The position numbers and the translations under genes are program-made. Below are positions 33,123-40,647 of a stretch of 53,952 nt of DNA, in pieces; the stretch's first letter is position 1, and each line of letters opens with the position of its first letter. This stretch comes from Candidatus Kapaibacterium sp. (GTDB taxonomy: Bacteria > Bacteroidota > Ignavibacteria > Kapaibacteriales > UBA7675). The stretch is taken from contig JANQRB010000096.1 in the NCBI GenBank assembly GCA_028284775.1, positions 1 through 53,952 of the forward strand, in the 5' to 3' direction. The notes below the pieces were generated by a model. The model was not told the origin of the DNA. It searched no databases and saw nothing but the letters and a program-made list of their open reading frames with translations.

Positions 33123-34489
33123 AGATCTTCCGGCAAATACTTATCTGCAGCCTGGTGTTGCTGCTCTTGCCCTGCTGCCTCAAAGCCGCCGCCGATCTGA
33201 TACCCGCCACAGTCAGCGAGGCTGTCCGGGAACGAGTCGACGAAGGTTACTGTGTCGGCATTGTTGTCGGAATGCTGAATCCTCAGGGTCGCGAATATTT
33301 TGCCTATGGCCACAGCGACGCCGGCCGCAAACAGCAAATAGATAGTAACACGGTGTTTGAAATCGGCTCGGTGACTAAAGTTTACACGACGCTTGCCCTG
33401 GCTTTGATGGCCGCGCAGGGAACAGTATCCCTCGATGAACCGGTCGCCGCTTTGCTGCCGGCCGGTGTGACGGTACCGACGTTGGACGGACAGCAGATAC
33501 TGCTGCATCATCTGGCCGAGCACAGTTCGGGTCTGCCGCGTCTGCCGACGAACCTTGCGCCCGCCGATCCCAACGACCCCTATGCCGACTACGATGCCGA
33601 CAGGCTCTATACTTTTCTCGGCGGGCATTCGCTGGCGCGTGCGCCGGGCGCCGCCTATGAATACTCCAACCTTGGATCGGGGCTGCTGGGCTTTGCCTTG
33701 AGCCGCAAGATCGGCAAGCAATTCGCGGCATTGATTCGCGAACTTATCTGCGTACCGCTGGGAATGAAGCGCACGCTCATTGACGAGAGTCGTCTGCCCG
33801 ACAACAATAAAGCTATCGGTCATGCGGCCAGTCGCCGCCTGAACGACTGGCATTTTGATGTCATTGCCGGCGCGGGCGCACTGCGTTCGACGGCCGGCGA
33901 TCAATTGCGCTTTCTCGCGGCGCAGCTCGGTCTGTGGGAGTCTGATCTCTACGCGGCAATGAAGACGACGCATGATCTCAGGTTCGAGGTCAACGAGCGC
34001 CTGAAGGTGGGCCTCGGCTGGCACGTCACAGTGAATGAGACGGGCGCAAGACGCATGTACTGGCACAACGGCGCTACCGGCGGCTTTCATTCTTTTGTTG
34101 GCTTCGACCCCATCGAGCAAACAGCTGTCGTCGTTCTCTGCAATTCGAAGTTCTCCATCGACGATATCGGGGTGCATGCTCTGTGGCCGGAGCAAAAGAT
34201 CGCGGCTCTGCCCAAAACTATCGCGGTCGAGAGAGCGATCCTGGAATCTTATGTGGGCGTCTATCAGCTCATGCCGACCTTTCTGATCACGATCCGGCTG
34301 GAAGAAGATGCCTTGACGGCGCAGGCCACGGGACAAGAGCCATTTCGTATCTATCCCAAGTCCACCAGCCGTTTTTTCTATAAAGTCGTGGAGGCGGAGA
34401 TCGAGTTCGAAAGCGACCAGGAGGGGAGTGTGAGCGGCCTGACGCTGTTCCAGGGTGGACGTTCCGTACCGGCCGAGAAAATCAAGTAG
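33119..34489 (+). CDS. Beta-lactamase-fold (class C / S12) serine hydrolase
   Basis: A 456-residue exported serine hydrolase. A signal peptide of about 24 residues ends near KAAA. The catalytic motif is GSVTKVY (Ser84, Lys87), the second element is YEYSNLGSGLLG (Tyr and Asn of YxN), and the third is HNGATGGFHSF. These fit class C beta-lactamases, D-alanyl-D-alanine carboxypeptidases and esterases of the S12 group. The C-terminal 100 residues form a lipocalin-like strand domain (YVGVYQLMPTFLITIRLEEDAL, typical DUF3471-like tail). True beta-lactamase activity is not implied. It is coupled to the preceding TPR gene by an ATGA overlap. Confidence 0.92.
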   Translation: MKIFRQILICSLVLLLLPCCLKAAADLIPATVSEAVRERVDEGYCVGIVVGMLNPQGREYFAYGHSDAGRKQQIDSNTVFEIGSVTKVYTTLALALMAAQGTVSLDEPVAALLPAGVTVPTLDGQQILLHHLAEHSSGLPRLPTNLAPADPNDPYADYDADRLYTFLGGHSLARAPGAAYEYSNLGSGLLGFALSRKIGKQFAALIRELICVPLGMKRTLIDESRLPDNNKAIGHAASRRLNDWHFDVIAGAGALRSTAGDQLRFLAAQLGLWESDLYAAMKTTHDLRFEVNERLKVGLGWHVTVNETGARRMYWHNGATGGFHSFVGFDPIEQTAVVVLCNSKFSIDDIGVHALWPEQKIAALPKTIAVERAILESYVGVYQLMPTFLITIRLEEDALTAQATGQEPFRIYPKSTSRFFYKVVEAEIEFESDQEGSVSGLTLFQGGRSVPAEKIK

Positions 34490-34664
34490 TTTGCGGTCAT
34501 CCATAAAGCAGACCGCGTTAACCATCGATCCCCGCTGGCCGCGAGTGAAGTGAAGCTTGCGGTAAACAATTGGCGCTCGTAGTATTGTCGCCAACGCAAC
34601 GGAAGGCGTCTGCGCATAATCCGCTGTTGCAGCCCGGCAGGACCGCAACGAATGCGAGGGAACG

Positions 34665-34898
34665 ATGGTGTCGGTATTCTCCGCTCCTACTCATTCAGAC
34701 ATGATGCAACGACCGGCTGTCCACGCTGCGGCGCCGGCCGATTTGCTGCCGATAAAGGCCTATAATCGCAGCGTCCTGAGCGAATTTGCCGCCAGTATGC
34801 GGCAGCCTCCTTATCGCGAAAAAATTACGGACATCCCCATAAAAACGCTCTACAGCCTGCCCTGGATTCTTATGATGATCGCCTCTCTCAGCGCCTGA
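34665..34898 (+). CDS. Possible small membrane-tailed protein
   Basis: A 77-codon frame with GAGGGAACG just before its ATG, a decent ribosome site for this genome. The N-terminal 55 residues are polar with no recognisable fold. The last 17 are hydrophobic (TLYSLPWILMMIASLSA), so the protein could be tail-anchored. It lies between the beta-lactamase-fold gene and a small membrane-protein gene on the same strand. No homology is recognised, and it may not be a gene. Confidence 0.35.
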   Translation: MVSVFSAPTHSDMMQRPAVHAAAPADLLPIKAYNRSVLSEFAASMRQPPYREKITDIPIKTLYSLPWILMMIASLSA

Positions 34899-34981
34899 AT
34901 TTTTTTCGTAATTCCCGAATTCTCCCTAGTTTTGACCTGTCCTGAACAAATGGTGTTTTACGAAGCCGACCATGCATTTCA

Positions 34982-35290
34982 ATGACTGATGAGAACGTGC
35001 CCGGAACGGGACGCAAAATTATCTGTATTCTCGTCTACCTGCTGGCAATTTTGCCTCTGGGCGGTTCGATCGGCTCGCTGATGGCCCACCAGGATGGCAA
35101 GATGGGCTTCGATGCCCTGGCCTCTTTTTTAGGCGGCGCGATGTGGGGCGCAGTCATCGGACTCGTTGTCGGTATCTGGATAGCTTTCAGGCACAACCTT
35201 GTGGTGGTGAAGCGAGCGACCTGGGCAGGCCTGGGCCTGCTCGTGGCACAAATACTGTTTCACAGCCTACGTATGCTGCTCAGCGAGTGA
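34982..35290 (+). CDS. Small integral membrane protein, unknown function
   Basis: A 102-residue protein with three evident hydrophobic helices: IICILVYLLAILPLGGSIGSL, FLGGAMWGAVIGLVVGIWIAF in pieces, and TWAGLGLLVAQILFHSL. The middle helix is rich in glycine (GGAMWGAVIGLVVG). The N-terminus is short and polar. I recognise no family. No Shine-Dalgarno sequence is visible, as is common here. The open frame, helix periodicity and consistent codon use make it a likely gene. It precedes another membrane-protein gene by about 100 bases on the same strand. Confidence 0.65.
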   Translation: MTDENVPGTGRKIICILVYLLAILPLGGSIGSLMAHQDGKMGFDALASFLGGAMWGAVIGLVVGIWIAFRHNLVVVKRATWAGLGLLVAQILFHSLRMLLSE

Positions 35291-35393
35291 ACAGCGTCTG
35301 CACGCCGAACCAGACAGGCTGGGCGAATCTGCTTAAGACCTCACACCACAGCCGACCGCTTTCTTATCTTTTTCGTGAAATTTCTGACCTACT

Positions 35394-36398
35394 ATGGAAA
35401 TTTTTGTCCATACGGCGCTCGGCGCCCTTGTCGGCGAGTGGAGTGCCGGAGCAAGCAAGGGCCGATCGGCAGCCCTGGCGGGAGCTTGCTTGGCGCTTGT
35501 ACCGGATGCAGTTAATGGCTTTGCCGCGTTGGTCGGTACGGCTCATCTTGCCGGGCTGAGCGATTCGCTTGGCTTCTGGTTTTTACTCGGCATACTTTTT
35601 CTGCGGCTCTTAGGCCGTCGCTCCGGTAAATCAGGACCGGCGGTTCAGCCCTGGCTGCGGCTTGTTGTGTGGGTTGCGGCTACCCGCTTGCTGCTGGCCT
35701 GCTGCGGCACCGATGGTGCGGCTTTGTTCGCGCCCTTCGTCAACCTGCGCATTACTTTCCGAGTCATTGCCGCTTTCGATCTTTTTCTGCTGCTGCCGCT
35801 GCTGCTGATCCTTCCCGGTCTATTCCTCGGCCCGCGGCTTCGACGTCGATTCGCCCTTGCCGGATTGTTCATGAGCGGCGGCTATCTGGCAATCTGCCTG
35901 TTTTGCAAGATCCTTGCGGCCGAGACGGCGGAGCAGGTGCTTCTGCACAAGGATATTGAATATTTTCGTTTTCAGACCATCCCCGGAGTTGGCGGCTGCC
36001 TGATCTGGTACCTGACCGCCGAAACACGTGAAGACTATTGCTGCGCCTACTTCACGCCCCTCGCCGCGGCAGAAGATGTCGTTATTTACCGACGTCCCAA
36101 ACAGCATGAATTGCTGGCCGATCTGTATCAAAAGCCTGATCTGCTGCGCTCGCTGCGCCGGATGGACCGCTATTATGTCGTCAGAAGCGATGCCGGCAGC
36201 TTTAGGATCTGCGACACGCGATCCGGATTGCGTTGGGGCGCAGGAGGGCCGCTGCCAGACTTTCATCGATCCTGGCGCGTCGCGTCCGACACGGCGGAGC
36301 GAGTTCGGCTGACCGAAGCCATGAGCAGGAATGGCGGACCGCTAGTTTGGCAGCAGGCGCTCTCCTTGTGGCACTGGTGGAGCAGTCAATCACTTTAG
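35394..36398 (+). CDS. YdjM/DUF457-like membrane protein with a degenerate metal site
   Basis: A 334-residue protein. The N-terminus (MEIFVHTALGALVGEWSAG, KGRSAALAGACLALVPD) matches the start of the YdjM/DUF457 membrane metal-dependent hydrolase family. Four or five membrane segments follow (near 62-75, 88-105, 122-148 and 155-175). In functional members an LPDxD and a later HRGxTHS bind metal. Here the first reads VPDAVNGF and the second motif is absent, so catalysis is doubtful. The C-terminal 160 residues are a soluble domain (VGGCLIWYLTAETREDYC, VRSDAGSFRICDTRSGLR) as seen in larger relatives. It is probably an inner membrane protein of unknown role, upstream of prfC. Confidence 0.7.
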   Translation: MEIFVHTALGALVGEWSAGASKGRSAALAGACLALVPDAVNGFAALVGTAHLAGLSDSLGFWFLLGILFLRLLGRRSGKSGPAVQPWLRLVVWVAATRLLLACCGTDGAALFAPFVNLRITFRVIAAFDLFLLLPLLLILPGLFLGPRLRRRFALAGLFMSGGYLAICLFCKILAAETAEQVLLHKDIEYFRFQTIPGVGGCLIWYLTAETREDYCCAYFTPLAAAEDVVIYRRPKQHELLADLYQKPDLLRSLRRMDRYYVVRSDAGSFRICDTRSGLRWGAGGPLPDFHRSWRVASDTAERVRLTEAMSRNGGPLVWQQALSLWHWWSSQSL

Positions 36399-36527
36399 AA
36401 GCTCCTTCTTCGTCTCTGGCGCGGTTAATTGTCGAATTGGAGATTTGCGGCCGGCGGTCGTAATTTTGAAGCATTGATGCCCGCGGCAGACAACCTGCCC
36501 GCTTTGAACAAGCCGGATTGAATTCTT

Positions 36528-38105
36528 ATGGGAATGCAGGAAGAGATACAGCGCCGACGAACGTTTGCAGTGATTTCACACCCTGATGCTGGTAAAACCA
36601 CGCTCACAGAGAAATTACTGTTGTTCGGAGGCGCCATTCAGGTGGCCGGCGCGGTCAAGTCGAACAAAATCAAACGCTCCACCACCTCGGATTTTATGGA
36701 GATCGAGCGGCAGCGGGGTATCTCGGTCGCGACCTCCGTAATGGGCTTCGATTACCGCGATCATAAGATTAACATCCTCGATACGCCCGGTCACCAGGAT
36801 TTCGCCGAAGATACCTTTCGAACTCTGACGGCCGTAGACAGCGCCATCGTAGTGATTGACGTCGCCAAAGGCGTGGAGATGCAGACGGAGAAACTGGTGA
36901 AGGTATGCCGTATGCGCAATACGCCGATAATCGTTTTCATCAACAAGCTGGACCGCATCGGCAAAGAAGCGATCGAGCTGCTGGATGAGATCGAACAAAA
37001 GCTGGGCCTGAACCTGACGCCGCTCTCCTGGCCGATCGGCATGGGACCCTACCTCAAAGGAGTCTACAATATCTACGAAAAGCGCCTCAATCTTTTCAGC
37101 GCCCATGGGCGGCAGCAGGAAGAAGAGACCATCAGTATCAGCGAGCTCAGCAGCCCGGAGCTGGATCGATATCTCGATACGCAGGCCCAAACTCTGCGCG
37201 ACGATCTGGAGCTGTTGGGCGGCATCTATCCGCCTTTTAGTCACGAGGATTTTCTGCAGGGTGCGGTGTCCCCTGTCTTCTTCGGCAGCGCGATTAACAA
37301 CTTCGGCGTCAAGGAACTGCTGGATTGTTTTGTCGAAATAGCTCCGCCGCCGCTGGCGCGCTCCGCCGCGGAACGCCTGGTCGAGGCCGACGAAGAGAGC
37401 TTCTCCGGTTTTGTGTTTAAGATTCACGCCAATATGGATCCTAAACATCGCAATCGCATCGCTTTCGTCAAAGTCTGCTCGGGCGTCTTCGAACGCAACA
37501 AAAACTATTTCCACGTGCGCCAGAGTCGTAAGTTGAAATTCGCCAATGCCACCGGCTTTATGGCACAAAAGAAGGAACTGATCGACAAGGCGTATCCGGG
37601 TGACATCGTGGGCCTGTACGACACCGGCAATTTTCGTATCGGCGACACTCTGACGGCGGGCGAGAGCCTGAATTTCAAGGGCATCCCGAGCTTCTCGCCC
37701 GAACAGTTTCGTTATGTCGTCAATGCCGACCCCATGAAGTCCAAACAGTTGAGCAAGGGCATCGACCAGCTCATGGCCGAAGGTGTCGCTCAGGTGTTTA
37801 CGAGCCGGATGAGCGGGCGCCAGATAATCGGCACCGTCGGTCCGCTGCAGTTCGATGTTATTCAGCATCGCCTGCTGCACGAGTATGGCGCTTCCTGCCG
37901 CTACGAGCCTGCCAACCTGTATAAGGCCTGCTGGATTGCTTGCGAGGACGACCGGGAACTGGCGCGCTTCAGCGATAAGAAACATCGGGCGTTGGCTGTC
38001 GATAAGGAAGGGCGATTGTGTTTCCTGGCTGAATCTGCCTATTCAATTCAGTTGGCCAAGGAAGATTTCCCCAAAATTGAGTTTCATTACACCTCAGACT
38101 TTTGA
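36528..38105 (+). CDS. prfC: Peptide chain release factor 3 (RF3 GTPase)
   Basis: A 525-residue translational GTPase that removes RF1/RF2 from ribosomes after termination. The G domain has SHPDAGKTTLTEKLL (G1), RQRGISVATSV (switch I, G2), DTPGHQDF (G3) and NKLDR (G4). A beta-barrel domain II and the RF3 C-terminal domain follow (FSPEQFRYVVNADPMKSKQL, then VGPLQFDVIQHRL). The length equals the usual 520-530. This separates it from EF-G, which is about 700 residues. It begins directly at the ATG with family-like MGMQEEIQRRRTFAVISHPDAG. No ribosome site is obvious. It is monocistronic by spacing. Confidence 0.96.
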   Translation: MGMQEEIQRRRTFAVISHPDAGKTTLTEKLLLFGGAIQVAGAVKSNKIKRSTTSDFMEIERQRGISVATSVMGFDYRDHKINILDTPGHQDFAEDTFRTLTAVDSAIVVIDVAKGVEMQTEKLVKVCRMRNTPIIVFINKLDRIGKEAIELLDEIEQKLGLNLTPLSWPIGMGPYLKGVYNIYEKRLNLFSAHGRQQEEETISISELSSPELDRYLDTQAQTLRDDLELLGGIYPPFSHEDFLQGAVSPVFFGSAINNFGVKELLDCFVEIAPPPLARSAAERLVEADEESFSGFVFKIHANMDPKHRNRIAFVKVCSGVFERNKNYFHVRQSRKLKFANATGFMAQKKELIDKAYPGDIVGLYDTGNFRIGDTLTAGESLNFKGIPSFSPEQFRYVVNADPMKSKQLSKGIDQLMAEGVAQVFTSRMSGRQIIGTVGPLQFDVIQHRLLHEYGASCRYEPANLYKACWIACEDDRELARFSDKKHRALAVDKEGRLCFLAESAYSIQLAKEDFPKIEFHYTSDF

Positions 38106-38303
38106 GCAAGCTGCCGTCGAACAGAAATAGCGCGGGGGCGGGCAAGTTCTTGTGCTGTCTGTGCAGGGTGGTAGCCGCGAAGCAGGCGAACAACATTTGT
38201 GTTCCCTTGTTCGTATGACTAATTTTGTCTGAACTTTGTACAAATCGGACTGTAAAACGGGGCATCGGAAAAGCAATCAAAGCAATGTTAATCTGAGGAC
38301 CAC

Positions 38304-38801
38304 ATGCGCGTTTTTCTCTCTAAACTGACGGTCGTAGCGGCATTGTGCTGCGTTATTACTTCCGGGATCGCCAATGAGTCGGACGTTGACTGGAAAGACT
38401 TTTCCATTATCGGCAAGTGGGAAGGCTGGGAAGGCAATGATTATACCTGGCTCTATTTCTACAAAGACGGCTCGTTCAAGTTGCGCAAATACCAAAACAA
38501 GGAGCCGGTCTTTGTTTCCAACGACGAGCAGTCTGTCAAGTACCGTATCGACACCAGCAAATCTCCCGCCTGGTTCGACATTGTGATCAGGATGAAAGAC
38601 AAACGCAAGGCGCAAATGCTCAAAGATAATGGTCACAGTCCCGTAATGCGGCTCAAAGGCATCATCAAGATTGTCGATCAGAACACCATCGTTGTCCACA
38701 TTAACAGCAACCCTATGATCGGCAAACGCCCGCGCGACTTTGAAGGCGATGGCGATGGCCTGGTCGCCTTGTCGCGAGTAATAAATCCGAGTGATTATTA
38801 A
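38304..38801 (+). CDS. Exported TIGR03067-like protein, paralogue 1 (single domain)
   Basis: A 165-residue exported protein. The signal peptide (MRVFLSKLTVVAALCCVITSGIA) is followed by one domain of about 130 residues. It begins FSIIGKWEGW, has YFYKDGSFKL, then a characteristic YRIDTSKSPAWFDIVIR and the closing GIIKIVDQNTIVV and RPRDFEGDGDG. This order (GxW start, Y-x-x-D-x-x-x-x-P-x-x-x-D-I, GIIxIxD, RPxxF) resembles the TIGR03067 domain. The role of that domain is unknown. It is the first of three homologous neighbours; the next two add a second domain. GAGG lies just before the ATG. Confidence 0.8.
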   Translation: MRVFLSKLTVVAALCCVITSGIANESDVDWKDFSIIGKWEGWEGNDYTWLYFYKDGSFKLRKYQNKEPVFVSNDEQSVKYRIDTSKSPAWFDIVIRMKDKRKAQMLKDNGHSPVMRLKGIIKIVDQNTIVVHINSNPMIGKRPRDFEGDGDGLVALSRVINPSDY

Positions 38802-38999
38802 GGTATGATTGTCGGGCATTCCTGTTTGGTGCACAGCTGCAGGGAGCCTGAATTTGCAAAATTTGGCTTCGGCAAGTAATTTGCCGCCTACCCTGCCTGC
38901 AACGGCGATCAGAGAGAGCATATAAACCTTCGTGGGACGACGGACGATCGCCAACCTGAAGTTCCACGTCTTTGTTTCATGGCTCCAGGAGAAAACTCT

Positions 39000-39797
39000 A
39001 TGTGCTCGTTTAGCAAGTGTAGCGTGATACCGTCCGTATCGCCTGTTATTATGTGCTGTCTGTATTTTGGTTTGTTTGCGTTGCCCCTGCAAAGCAGCGA
39101 AGCCTTTGAGCTGGCCGGAACCTGGAAAGGATATCGAAGCGGTGAGACCATGACTTTTGACTTTAAGTCAAATGGCGAAGTAACCCTGCACCGCGAGGGG
39201 CAGGAAGAACCGGTCATTGGCGGTAGCGCGCATCCCGCCCGTTATACAGTGGATACAAGCAGCCGTCCCCTGCAATTCGACATCATTATCGGATCAGCTG
39301 CGGACAATAGCGACAAGACGGCAGCCGTTGTCACGAGCGAGCGCATCGTCGGGATTATTCGCGTCGACAACATCCATGAAATTGTGCTTAACTACTCCGA
39401 CGCTTCAGTGGACCCGGAGCGTCCCGTCGATTTCAAAACAGGCAGCAACCTGTTGAAGCTGGCGCGAACCAAGCGGGCGACGCCGGTGAAGAAGGTGGAG
39501 AAAAGCCGTGATATCGTGGGCAAATGGAACTGTTACATGAAATGGGACAGCAAAGTTGAAACCGTCGATTTTGTCATCACCTTCAATGCCGACGGCACCC
39601 AGCTGACCGAGTACGTCTTAAATGGCGACGACGAATACGCCATCCCCGGCACCTGGTCCAGAGTCGATGATCGCATCGAATGGACTTTCGATGATCATGA
39701 AGTGTTCTATAGCGGCAGCTTCGATGACGAAAGCATGCGTGGAACGATCGAAAATGATGGCGAGACTGGTACATTCAGCGGCCAACGCGATGAGTAA
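39000..39797 (+). CDS. Exported TIGR03067-like protein, paralogue 2 (two domains)
   Basis: A 265-residue exported protein. I chose the ATG at 39000 because AGGAGA lies eight bases upstream and the signal peptide (ending near LQSSEA) starts there; an ATG at 38979 adds seven residues. The first domain (about 35-155) parallels paralogue 1: ELAGTWKGY, YTVDTSSRPLQFDIII, VGIIRVDNIHEIV, RPVDFKTGSNLL. The second domain (about 165-265) is beta-rich and lipocalin-like: DIVGKWNCYMKWDS, ADGTQLTEYV, IPGTWSRVDDRIEWTFDD, GTFSGQ. Both repeats begin with a GxW strand. The stop overlaps the start of paralogue 3 by eight bases, showing co-translation. Confidence 0.8.
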   Translation: MCSFSKCSVIPSVSPVIMCCLYFGLFALPLQSSEAFELAGTWKGYRSGETMTFDFKSNGEVTLHREGQEEPVIGGSAHPARYTVDTSSRPLQFDIIIGSAADNSDKTAAVVTSERIVGIIRVDNIHEIVLNYSDASVDPERPVDFKTGSNLLKLARTKRATPVKKVEKSRDIVGKWNCYMKWDSKVETVDFVITFNADGTQLTEYVLNGDDEYAIPGTWSRVDDRIEWTFDDHEVFYSGSFDDESMRGTIENDGETGTFSGQRDE

Positions 39798-40644
39798 GGT
39801 CGGAATCGTATCCGGCAAATCGCCTGTCCTGAAGATTTTATCCTTACTCTTTCTGTCGAATCGCCGCACAGGCTTTTGTCTCGCCATGCTTTTGCTGGTT
39901 CTGGCACTCCCTGGCCGGGGACATGCAATCGAGGACTTCAGCCTGCCCGGCACCTGGCAGGCGCTGCAGGGCGAGCACAAAATAATCTTAGGGTTCAGCA
40001 AAGACGGCCGGCTCCTGGTCAAGCGTAGCGACAGCGCGGCGCAGCTGCCGGCAGGCCTCGCTACCGACCGGCCCTATTTCTATCAGATCGACGCCAAGGA
40101 TCTGCCGATTAAAGTTGATATCCGGCCCGGAAAGCCCGCTGCGGATTCGCTCGGAAACACAGCGGGGAAGGTCGACGGCTCGAGCACAAAATGGATAGCC
40201 GGCACGATTACAATTGTCGACCGTCACGAGATCATCCTCCTTCTATCTGCGCCGGCGCTGCAACCGCTCCGACCCCCGGATAACGATGCCGGCGTCGTTC
40301 GGCTGCAACTAGAACGTCTTGCGCGAGACGAGGACGAGCGGCAGGACGATGAAGCGACTGTGCAGGGGCGGTGGCTGCTCACCCTGAAATGGAATGATTC
40401 GGAAGAGTTTAACAAATGCGTGGTGACTTTTAGCGCCGATGGGCGACAGCGCACCGAATGGGGCGGCGGCGTTGTCTCCCATGAGTCGATCGAGGGCGCA
40501 TGGACCCTGTATAAAAATCGTCTTGAATGGAACTATGACGACCGGGAAGTAGTCTATCGCGGCACGATCGAAGGGACATTCGTCCAGGGCGTCATGCAGA
40601 GTGGCAGCAAGCAGGGCATCTTTCACGGCGAATATCTTGACTGA
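39790..40644 (+). CDS. Exported TIGR03067-like protein, paralogue 3 (two domains)
   Basis: A 284-residue protein, the third of the trio. The ATG at 39790 overlaps the previous stop. Its long N-terminal region contains a signal segment (FCLAMLLLVLALPGRGHA) cleaved near residue 45. The first domain starts FSLPGTWQAL and has YQIDAKDLPIKVDI and IAGTITIVDRHEII, with a diverged end (LRPPDNDAG). The second domain reads TVQGRWLLTLKWNDS, SADGRQRTEWG, IEGAWTLYKNRLEWNYDD and GIFHGEY, closely matching paralogue 2. It is more diverged than the others in the first domain. It converges with the ABC permease/peptidase gene three bases beyond its stop. Confidence 0.8.
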   Translation: MSKVGIVSGKSPVLKILSLLFLSNRRTGFCLAMLLLVLALPGRGHAIEDFSLPGTWQALQGEHKIILGFSKDGRLLVKRSDSAAQLPAGLATDRPYFYQIDAKDLPIKVDIRPGKPAADSLGNTAGKVDGSSTKWIAGTITIVDRHEIILLLSAPALQPLRPPDNDAGVVRLQLERLARDEDERQDDEATVQGRWLLTLKWNDSEEFNKCVVTFSADGRQRTEWGGGVVSHESIEGAWTLYKNRLEWNYDDREVVYRGTIEGTFVQGVMQSGSKQGIFHGEYLD

Positions 40645-40647
40645 TTC

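Noticed and set aside
32984..34648. 554-codon open frame on the minus strand
   Set aside because: It lies antisense to the well-supported beta-lactamase-fold gene and shows no recognisable motifs; it follows from the codon bias of the real gene.
36615..37985. 456-codon open frame on the minus strand
   Set aside because: Antisense to prfC, whose GTPase motifs are complete; no family features.
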